From an uncultured Lachnospiraceae bacterium (GTDB taxonomy: Bacteria > Bacillota_A > Clostridia > Lachnospirales > Lachnospiraceae): a DNA stretch of 7,921 bases. Under the pieces are notes generated by a model. The model saw only the letters and a program-made list of their open reading frames with translations, ran no database searches and had not been told where the DNA came from. The first letter of the stretch is position 1, and the number at the start of each line of letters is the position of its first letter. Below are positions 1 to 5,174 of the stretch, one piece after another. The stretch is from assembly GCA_902767195.1 (NCBI GenBank), contig CACXGS010000097.1, positions 1-7,921 of the forward strand, written 5' to 3'. The position numbers and the translations under genes were made by a program.

Positions 1-212
1 ATATGGCTAATGTACAGGTGGACTGGAATACGACGTTTAACTATATGGGTCTGGGCTCCTGGGGCTGGCACGGATACTGGGGAACAGTGTTTAACATTTA
101 CCCGGAGAAAGATATGTTGACTATTTTCATGACCCAGTGCTCGCCGGAACCGCCGTCATGGAAGATTCAGGAGCAGGCTCTCTCTGTAGCTGCCAGCGCT
201 GTTCTTGATTAA
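1..212 (+). CDS. Class C beta-lactamase-type serine hydrolase, C-terminal fragment (5' end outside window)
   Basis: Only the last ~69 residues are visible. The reading frame is open to the left edge and ends at TAA 210-212. The fragment contains GSWGWHGYWGT followed by a hydrophobic strand (VFNIYPEKDMLTIFMTQ). This matches the end of PF00144 (beta-lactamase/penicillin-binding-protein-like) enzymes, where an HxG/KTG-like motif on a beta strand is followed by a 'DP..dl..vfmTQ' strand and a C-terminal helix. The ATG at position 3 is probably internal, since 69 residues cannot make this domain; the catalytic SxxK and YxN motifs would lie upstream. Such proteins are often esterases or peptidases rather than antibiotic-resistance enzymes, and no substrate can be assigned. 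The next gene begins 54 bases downstream on the same strand with no obvious terminator between, so co-transcription is possible. Confidence 0.7.
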   Translation, partial: MANVQVDWNTTFNYMGLGSWGWHGYWGTVFNIYPEKDMLTIFMTQCSPEPPSWKIQEQALSVAASAVLD

Positions 213-266
213 TCAGCCCTCCGACATCCCGATACCCCGGTACCCTACATAGAAAGGAAGTCAACA

Positions 267-1499
267 ATGGGATTACGTGAAGATGCTGATCGGATTATTA
301 AAGACTCCATTGCCAGTGTTTTGCCGGATGAGGCTGTTCGCAGGGCTTTGGAGGGAAGGGATTTCGGTCCGGGCAGGCTTTTTCTGGTGGCGGCGGGTAA
401 GGCTGCCTGGCAGATGGCGATGGCGGCTTCCCAGGTGCTTGGGGATGCGATAGATGCCGGTGTCGTCTGTACCAAGTACGGCCATGTGAAGGGGGAGATT
501 CCCCGCTGTCTTTGTTTCGAAGGCGGCCATCCGGTTCCGGATTCCAATTCCTATAAGGCGACCCAGGCGGCTGTTGATCTGGTTCGTGATCTGACCGGGG
601 AAGACCAGGTGCTCTTTCTCCTGTCCGGCGGCGGATCTGCTCTATTTGAGATTCCTCTGATTCCGGAGGAGGAGATGGCTGACCTTACCCGGAGTCTTCT
701 GGCCAGTGGCGCGGATATTGTGGAGATTAATACCATCAGGAAACGTCTGTCCGCGGTCAAGGGAGGCAAGTTTGCCCGTCTTTGCCAGCCGGCCCCGGTG
801 TTTACTATTGTATTGAGTGATATTATCGGCGCCCCCCTTGATATGATTGCTTCCGGCCCGGCTTATCCGGACAGTTCGACCTGCGGGGATGCCCGGCGGA
901 TTGTGGAGAAATATCATTTGGAAATCACCGATAACTGCCGAAGTCTCCTGGAAAATGAAACACCGAAAACCCTCTCTAATGTGGAGACCATGATTACGGG
1001 AAGTGTCCGCAACCTCTGCCAGGCGGCTTCCCAAAGCTGTCTGGCTCTGGGCTACAGACCCATTACTCTGACGGACTGCCTGTGTTGCGAAGCCAGGGAA
1101 GCCGGTTCTTTTCTGGCCTCCATCGCTAAGACCTATCAGGATACCGAAGAGAGCCTTGCCTTTATCGCCGGAGGTGAGACGGTGGTCCACCTGACCGGCA
1201 AGGGAAAGGGCGGCCGGAACCAGGAGATCGCCCTGGCGGCGGCGGAAGGGATTGCCGGCCTGGACCGGACGGCAGTATTCAGTGTCGGCAGCGACGGGAC
1301 GGATGGCCCGACGGATGCCGCCGGTGGCTATGCCGACGACGGGACCAGGCAGATTCTAAAAGAAAAAGGCATTGACATTTACCAGGTTCTTCAGGATAAT
1401 GATGCATATCAAGCTTTGGAAGAAAGTGGAGGACTAATTAAAACCGGAGCCACCGGGACCAATGTAAATGATGTTGCCCTTGTGCTGATCCGGCGATGA
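267..1499 (+). CDS. Glycerate 2-kinase (MOFRL/DUF4147 family)
   Basis: This 410-residue protein has the length and motif order of the GckA/TtuD-type glycerate kinases, which transfer phosphate from ATP to D-glycerate to give 2-phosphoglycerate in the cytoplasm. Visible motifs are VAAGKAA (41-47, with the conserved lysine at 45), GGHP (86-89), LSGGGSAL (119-126), NTIRKRLSAVKGGK (155-168), SGPxxPD (196-202), GGRNQE (315-320), GSDGTDGPTDAAGG (341-354) and TGTNVND (396-402). The last four belong to the C-terminal MOFRL domain (roughly 295-405). The ATG is preceded by AAAGGAAG at 253-260 with good spacing. The next gene, a 2-hydroxyacid dehydrogenase, starts 30 bases after the stop, which supports a shared role in making and trapping D-glycerate. 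The family is sometimes annotated as 'hydroxypyruvate reductase' through an old misassignment of ttuD; the kinase call is preferred. No key motif is missing. Confidence 0.93.
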   Translation: MGLREDADRIIKDSIASVLPDEAVRRALEGRDFGPGRLFLVAAGKAAWQMAMAASQVLGDAIDAGVVCTKYGHVKGEIPRCLCFEGGHPVPDSNSYKATQAAVDLVRDLTGEDQVLFLLSGGGSALFEIPLIPEEEMADLTRSLLASGADIVEINTIRKRLSAVKGGKFARLCQPAPVFTIVLSDIIGAPLDMIASGPAYPDSSTCGDARRIVEKYHLEITDNCRSLLENETPKTLSNVETMITGSVRNLCQAASQSCLALGYRPITLTDCLCCEAREAGSFLASIAKTYQDTEESLAFIAGGETVVHLTGKGKGGRNQEIALAAAEGIAGLDRTAVFSVGSDGTDGPTDAAGGYADDGTRQILKEKGIDIYQVLQDNDAYQALEESGGLIKTGATGTNVNDVALVLIRR

Positions 1500-1529
1500 C
1501 TTAGAACAAACAAAAAAGGACGTATTATC

Positions 1530-2480
1530 ATGAAAATAGTATTATTAGAGCCCCTGGGCATTGCACAGGACACCCTGGACGGGCTGTCCGCCGGACTGAA
1601 AGAGAAGGGGCATGAATTCATATCCTACGATACATTTACCACGGATACCGAGGAACTGATTCAGCGATCAGAGGGGGCTGATGTGCTCATGCTGGCCAAC
1701 CATCCCCTGCCGGGGGAAGTGATCCGGGCTGACCGCAACCTGAAGTTTATCTCTGTGGCCTTTGTGGGGATCGACCACGTGGATACCGATGCCTGCAGGG
1801 AAAAAGGAATTCTCATTTCCAATACAGGCGGCTACTGTAACGATGCGGTGGCGGAGCTGGCCATAGGCCTGACTCTGGATTGCCTCCGCAAGATCAGCGC
1901 AGGAGACAAGGCAGTCCAGTCCGGCCAGGGAAAAGCCGGTCTCCAGGGCCACGAGCTGGCCGGGAAAACCGTGGGCATCGTGGGCACCGGAGCCATCGGC
2001 TGCCGGGCGGCACAGATTTTCAAAGTCTTCGGCTGCAGGCTGATCGGTTACAGCCGGAGTGTGAGACAGGAAGCCCTGGACCTTGGCATGGAGTACCGCA
2101 GCCTGGCGGAACTGATGGCAGAAGCTGATATTATCTCAGTCCATACACCTCTGACGCCGGACACCAAAGGATTAATTGGTGAAAATGAGATTGACCTCAT
2201 GAAAGAAGGCGCCATCCTGGTCAACACAGCCCGGGGTCCGGTAGTGGACGCGGAGGCTTTGGCAGCTGCCCTGAAAGCAGGGAAGATTCTGGCTGCTACC
2301 GATGTCTTTGACAAGGATCCGCCCCTGCCGGAAGGCCACCCCTTCCTGGGCCTTCCCAACCTGATCTGCACACCCCACGTGGGATTTGACACCAGGGAAT
2401 CCATCGACCGCCGTGCAGCTATGGTCTTTGAAAATGTGGAGGCCTGGCTGGCAGGCAAACCGGTCCGGGTAATGAATTAG
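1530..2480 (+). CDS. D-isomer-specific 2-hydroxyacid dehydrogenase, hydroxypyruvate/glyoxylate reductase type
   Basis: This 316-residue protein has the two-part architecture of NAD(P)-dependent D-2-hydroxyacid dehydrogenases. The split catalytic domain covers about 1-100 and 285-316, with the Rossmann domain between. The nucleotide loop is GTGAIG (152-157). NTARGPVVD (232-240) carries the catalytic Arg235, and TPHVGF (281-286) carries the catalytic His283. The usual catalytic Glu in DVFxxEP is Asp263 here (DVFDKDPP), a conservative but notable change. Strand beta-2 ends in LIGYSRS (171-177) without an acidic residue, which is compatible with NADP(H), though this is only suggestive. Adjacent to glycerate 2-kinase, the likely reaction is reduction of hydroxypyruvate to D-glycerate; glyoxylate, D-lactate-type or phosphoglycerate-related substrates cannot be excluded. 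No ACT domain is present, which argues against a full-length SerA. A ribosome binding site AAGGA (1516-1520) precedes the ATG. Confidence 0.88.
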   Translation: MKIVLLEPLGIAQDTLDGLSAGLKEKGHEFISYDTFTTDTEELIQRSEGADVLMLANHPLPGEVIRADRNLKFISVAFVGIDHVDTDACREKGILISNTGGYCNDAVAELAIGLTLDCLRKISAGDKAVQSGQGKAGLQGHELAGKTVGIVGTGAIGCRAAQIFKVFGCRLIGYSRSVRQEALDLGMEYRSLAELMAEADIISVHTPLTPDTKGLIGENEIDLMKEGAILVNTARGPVVDAEALAAALKAGKILAATDVFDKDPPLPEGHPFLGLPNLICTPHVGFDTRESIDRRAAMVFENVEAWLAGKPVRVMN

Positions 2481-2502
2481 CATGGTGATGAATTAGCAAT
2501 AA

Positions 2503-2594
2503 AGAGGGCCGCCGCTTTCAGCAGCCCTGAAAACAGCTCATGCAGTCTTCAGGCAGCTGAAAGCGACAGCCCTCTGTTTTATTCTCTGTTTTTT
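2503..2594 (+). terminator. Long hairpin terminator between convergent genes
   Basis: A large imperfect inverted repeat follows the dehydrogenase stop. AGAGGGC (2503-2509) pairs with GCCCTCT (2569-2575), and CGCTTTCAGC (2513-2522) pairs with GCTGAAAGCG (2556-2565). Shorter inner pairings (2524-2531 with 2548-2554) close on a loop of about 16 bases. The 3' arm is followed by GTTTT (2576-2580) and then TTTTTT (2589-2594), as expected for rho-independent termination of + strand transcripts. On the - strand the T-run after the stem is short (TTT at 2503-2501), so termination of the opposing kinase operon here would be weaker. The stem is unusually long for a simple terminator, roughly 25 base pairs with interruptions. 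Confidence 0.8.
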
Positions 2595-2624
2595 CTCATC
2601 CTGCAAGAATGAGATGATCCCCTT

Positions 2625-4142
2625 CTACAGAGATTTTTTCTTCTCCCAGTACTCCATCAGGATATTGTTAACCAGCGTCCACTCCTCATATTTCTTCTCG
2701 TAAATGGAGAAGGTCTTCTCATCCGGAAGGATGGGATCCAGGAGCTTGACGGCCTTTTCGAAGGCATCGTCATAGGACTTGTAAACACCTGCGCCGATTC
2801 CTGCGGCGATGGCGGAACCAAGGGCACCGGTCTCCTCGCAGTCGATTCCGACGATGGGCACCTGAAGAACGTTGGCAAAGATCTGGTTCCATACCTTGCT
2901 TCTGGCGGTGCCGCCGGTCAGACGAACATGGTCCAGGGGAAGTCCGGCATTTTTAAGAATATCGATATGATATTTATGGATAAATGCACAGCCCATGGCC
3001 ACAGCGAAACACAGTTCCTCGTAGGATGTGTTCAGATGGACATTCAGGAAATGTGCCCTGGTGTTGGGATGTAAGCTCGGCTGGGCGACAAATGGTCCGA
3101 AAATGACGTCGCATTTGGCCGGGTCGATGCTGGCGATCCATTCATCCAGTACCTTGAAGAAAGATACCCCTCGCTTTTCTCCCTCAATCTTGGCCTTATC
3201 ACCCAGAACTCTGGTGAACCATTCATAGTTGGATCCGGAAGCTCCCGTATAAGAGCAATTCAGATATTCTCCCTTGTAAAGGTAAGGCATGTTGGAGGAG
3301 AGTCCGGGGATCATCCTTGTGGAATGGGTCTCATTGATGGACCAGGATCCTGCAACGGCGGTGTAGATTCCGTCGCCGGTGGCTCCGGATCCTACCAGAC
3401 AGGCCAGAATATCCATCATGCCGGCGCAGACCGGTGTGCCTTCCGCAAGGCCGGTACTCTCGGCAACATCTGCCTTAACCCTTCCGACGATATCGGTAGC
3501 CTCGTGAAGCTCCGGCATGCAGTCTTTCATTTCCTCGATGCCGTAGAGTTCAAAGAGCTCATCACAGTACTCCATGGTCTTGGGATCAAACATGAAGGAG
3601 CCGCCCCAGCAGTTCAGGTCTGTTGCCAGAACACCGGTAAGCTTGAACATGATGTAATCCTTAAACATCATGGCGCCGCCGATCTGATCATATACATCCC
3701 GCTCGTGTTCCTTGTACCAGCGGAGAATGGGCCCGGGTTCCCCGGCAAAGAGAGTGCCGAAAACCAGGTCGTTGATCTTATCGTAGGTTCCTTCTTTCTT
3801 GTACATTTCAATGATATCATCCGCGCGGTGATCATGGGAGAAACATCCCGGAGCGATGGCTTCCCCGTTCTTCCCGACGAAAACCAGGCCGTTGCCGAAG
3901 GAAGTGACGCCGATACCCTTAATGTCTTTGGCGTCGACGCCGGACTTTTCGATGGCGGTCCTGATACATACGATAATATCACTCCAGAGATTGTCCATAT
4001 CGAACTCTTCAAATCCCGGTCCTCTCTGCTCAAAACGCATACTCGGGGTTGCAGCCTCGGACATGATTTTTCCGAACTCATCAAAAATGACGACCTTGCT
4101 GGACGTATTTCCAGCATCAATACCAATCAGATAATTACTCAC
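2625..4142 (-). CDS. FGGY-family carbohydrate kinase, L-xylulokinase (LyxK)-like
   Basis: This 505-residue protein is a full-length FGGY kinase, a cytoplasmic ATP-dependent sugar or polyol kinase. The N-terminal phosphate loop is DAGNTSSK (9-16), SHDHRADDI (102-110) lies in the sugar-binding region, and GMMD (241-244) supplies the probable catalytic base Asp244. The second FGGY domain has LTGGTARSKVWNQ (408-420) and EETGALGSAIAAG (436-448). From memory, regions such as LRWYKEH, the segment around 154-172 and NYEWF resemble E. coli LyxK more than GlpK or XylB, so a ketose such as L-xylulose or another polyol/ketose is the likeliest substrate; this is family-level inference. The start is GTG (4142-4140), with AAGGAGG 7 bases upstream and 15 bases after the SDR stop, so the two genes form an operon. 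Transcription converges on the glycerate module. Confidence 0.88.
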   Translation of the reverse strand: MSNYLIGIDAGNTSSKVVIFDEFGKIMSEAATPSMRFEQRGPGFEEFDMDNLWSDIIVCIRTAIEKSGVDAKDIKGIGVTSFGNGLVFVGKNGEAIAPGCFSHDHRADDIIEMYKKEGTYDKINDLVFGTLFAGEPGPILRWYKEHERDVYDQIGGAMMFKDYIMFKLTGVLATDLNCWGGSFMFDPKTMEYCDELFELYGIEEMKDCMPELHEATDIVGRVKADVAESTGLAEGTPVCAGMMDILACLVGSGATGDGIYTAVAGSWSINETHSTRMIPGLSSNMPYLYKGEYLNCSYTGASGSNYEWFTRVLGDKAKIEGEKRGVSFFKVLDEWIASIDPAKCDVIFGPFVAQPSLHPNTRAHFLNVHLNTSYEELCFAVAMGCAFIHKYHIDILKNAGLPLDHVRLTGGTARSKVWNQIFANVLQVPIVGIDCEETGALGSAIAAGIGAGVYKSYDDAFEKAVKLLDPILPDEKTFSIYEKKYEEWTLVNNILMEYWEKKKSL

Positions 4143-4149
4143 TGGTTAT

Positions 4150-4156
4150 CCTCCTT
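4150..4156 (-). promoter_or_regulatory. Ribosome binding site for the FGGY kinase GTG start
   Basis: AAGGAGG on the - strand lies just after the SDR stop codon (4160-4158) and 7 bases before the GTG at 4142-4140. The near-consensus site and spacing fix the GTG as the start and show that the kinase is translated from the same message as the SDR. Confidence 0.85.
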
Positions 4157-4157
4157 T

Positions 4158-4916
4158 TTATCTCATAAGCATGCCTCCGGTGGCATCGATGGTGATTCCG
4201 GTCAGATAGTCCGCCTTGTTGGAAGCCAGGAAGGCAACACAGTATGCGACTTCATCGGCGGTAGCAACCCTGCCGATCGGAATCCGGCTGTTATAGTAAT
4301 CCCTCTTTTTCTCCAGGGCATCTTTGACCATGGGAGTCTCCATCATACCGGGAGCCACCGAGTTCACATTGATGCCATAGCCGGCAACCTCTCTGGCAAG
4401 GGACTTGGAAAATGTAACCAGACCTGCCTTGGAGGAAGCGTAATGGGCGTGTCCTGTGGTCGAACCGTGAAATGCAGCCTGGGATACGACTTGAATGATT
4501 TTTCCTTTCCGATCCTGTTCGATCAGGTGATTAACCATCAGCTTGCTCAGAAGGAAAGGTACTTCAAGGTTCATATACAGAGTCTGGTCAAATGCATCCA
4601 GAGTCATTTCCCGCACATAGGCGCTGGGCCAGATTCCTGCATTGTTGACCAGGATGTCAAGGCTTCCCAGGGCATCCACACTTTTAGCAAAGAGTTCTTC
4701 CGCAACCCCTCTTTTTCCGAGGTCAGCGGTGATGCCGACAGCAGTGACACCTTTTTCTTTCCCGATCTTTTCTGCGAGACTCTTACACAGATCCTCACTT
4801 CTTCCGGAAATAATGACATTTGCTCCTTCATCGGCAAGGATCCGGGCAATCGCCTCGCCCAGTCCCTTGGTAGAACCGGTGACCAGAGCATTTTTTCCTT
4901 TCAGACCATAATCCAA
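4158..4916 (-). CDS. Short-chain dehydrogenase/reductase (classical SDR), TTG start
   Basis: From the TTG at 4916-4914 this is a 252-residue classical SDR, the usual size for the family. It has the cofactor loop TGSTKGLG (13-20), NNAG (91-94), Asn116, catalytic Ser145, YASSK with Tyr159 and Lys163, and the C-terminal PG motif (189-190). Arg39 after beta-2 (ISGRS) is often associated with NADP(H). The frame is open further upstream to an ATG at 4979, but that would add 21 non-conserved residues and ignore a perfect GGAGGTG at 4929-4923 placed 6 bases before the TTG, so the TTG is preferred. It shares an operon with the FGGY kinase (15-base gap). The likely role is interconversion of a polyol and a ketose, or a similar alcohol/ketone step, before phosphorylation. 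Generic annotation would be FabG-like 3-oxoacyl-ACP reductase, but nothing in the context suggests fatty-acid synthesis. Confidence 0.87.
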   Translation of the reverse strand: MDYGLKGKNALVTGSTKGLGEAIARILADEGANVIISGRSEDLCKSLAEKIGKEKGVTAVGITADLGKRGVAEELFAKSVDALGSLDILVNNAGIWPSAYVREMTLDAFDQTLYMNLEVPFLLSKLMVNHLIEQDRKGKIIQVVSQAAFHGSTTGHAHYASSKAGLVTFSKSLAREVAGYGINVNSVAPGMMETPMVKDALEKKRDYYNSRIPIGRVATADEVAYCVAFLASNKADYLTGITIDATGGMLMR

Positions 4917-4922
4917 TCTCTT

Positions 4923-4929
4923 CACCTCC
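4923..4929 (-). promoter_or_regulatory. Ribosome binding site that decides the SDR start
   Basis: GGAGGTG on the - strand is followed by AAGAGA and TTG. This strong site lies inside the longer open frame, so starting at 4979 would place the ribosome binding site within coding sequence. The SDR fold also begins right after the TTG. Confidence 0.85.
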
Positions 4930-4980
4930 ACGATATTGTTATTCCATTGTAATCGAAACCTGTTGCCAAATATCATCATA

Positions 4981-4989
4981 ATTATACCA
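4981..4989 (-). promoter_or_regulatory. Extended -10 promoter for the SDR-kinase operon
   Basis: On the - strand the sequence reads TGGTATAAT: a perfect TATAAT at 4986-4981 preceded by the extended -10 TGn. The region 17 bases upstream (5009-5004, ACAACA) is a poor -35 match, which extended -10 promoters tolerate. Transcription would begin near 4974, leaving a leader of roughly 58 bases before the TTG start. Confidence 0.65.
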
Positions 4990-5002
4990 CAAATATGGTG
5001 GT
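4986..5002. repeat. Inverted repeat ACCAC-N7-GTGGT abutting the -10
   Basis: ACCAC (4986-4990) and GTGGT (4998-5002) are exact inverted arms separated by 7 bases, directly upstream of and touching the -10 of the SDR-kinase promoter. A 17-base dyad at this place is a typical operator position. Arms of 5 bases can arise by chance, so the call is tentative. Confidence 0.35.
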
Positions 5003-5028
5003 TTGTTGTGTATTTTTGGCAGAATCTC

Positions 5029-5057
5029 TTGAAAATAAGGCATGTTTTTTGTATGAT
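5029..5057 (+). promoter_or_regulatory. Sigma-70/sigma-A type promoter for the flavoprotein operon
   Basis: TTGAAA (5029-5034), a 17-base spacer and TATGAT (5052-5057) match the consensus at 5 of 6 positions in each element with ideal spacing. Transcription would start near 5064, giving a leader of about 110 bases that contains a hairpin and TGTCA repeats. It lies back to back with the SDR-kinase promoter. Confidence 0.6.
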
Positions 5058-5092
5058 TATGATAGAGGATTTTCAAAGATGATCCTTCATGC

Positions 5093-5110
5093 CATGCTTG
5101 TGTGAGCATG
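5093..5110 (+). repeat. Leader hairpin CATGCT-N6-AGCATG
   Basis: CATGCT (5093-5098) and AGCATG (5105-5110) are perfect inverted arms with a 6-base loop, inside the predicted leader of the flavoprotein operon. An alternative pairing, TTCATG (5086-5091) with CATGAA (5107-5112), is mutually exclusive with it. There is no following T-run, so it is not a terminator. Confidence 0.4.
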
Positions 5111-5115
5111 AATCC

Positions 5116-5141
5116 TGTCATTTTTGACACTGATATTGTCA
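5116..5141. repeat. TGTCA / TGACA / TGTCA repeat cluster upstream of the GlpA-like gene
   Basis: TGTCA (5116-5120), TGACA (5125-5129) and TGTCA (5137-5141) form two overlapping inverted repeats with 4- and 7-base spacers. The middle copy is part of a perfect -35-like TTGACA (5124-5129), which with TAATAC (5146-5151, 16-base spacer) makes an alternative start point close to the gene. The cluster could be an operator over this second promoter. Confidence 0.35.
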
Positions 5142-5174
5142 TGAATAATACATACAGAAAGGAGAGTATCTGAT

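Larger units (their letters stand above)
4964..5021. repeat. Inverted repeat pair TGCCAAA / TTTGGCA around the - strand promoter
   Basis: TGCCAAATAT (4964-4973) and, in opposite orientation, TGCCAAAAAT (5021-5012 on the - strand) match at 9 of 10 positions. One copy sits at the predicted transcription start of the SDR-kinase operon. The other lies between the predicted -35 regions of the two divergent promoters. Centre-to-centre distance is about 51 bases, close to five helical turns. This is compatible with a pair of regulator sites; no regulator gene is in the window. Confidence 0.4.

Noticed and set aside
3..5. ATG at position 3 as the start of a small complete 69-residue gene
   Set aside because: The translation is the final beta strands and helix of a serine hydrolase domain, so it is the tail of a longer gene cut by the window edge.
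213..266. Possible promoter or terminator between the serine hydrolase fragment and glycerate kinase
   Set aside because: The 54 bases contain only short trivial palindromes (such as GGTACC) and a ribosome binding site. No -10/-35 pair or stem with a T-run was seen.
2593..2613. Small hairpin TCTCAT-N9-ATGAGA upstream of the kinase 3' end
   Set aside because: The stem is AT-rich and 6 base pairs long, with no T-run on either side in the direction needed for termination. It is likely chance next to the much stronger hairpin.
3324..4952. A 542-codon open frame on the + strand across the kinase and SDR genes
   Set aside because: It is antisense to two genes with complete, well-conserved motifs. 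Its translation is low-complexity in character with no recognisable domain and no ribosome binding site at its start. Such long shadow frames follow from codon bias in the real genes.
4948..4961. TGTAATCGAAACCT as a catabolite (cre) operator
   Set aside because: It matches the left half of the cre consensus and the central CG, but several right-half positions fail (no T after the centre, no final CA), so the dyad is not supported.
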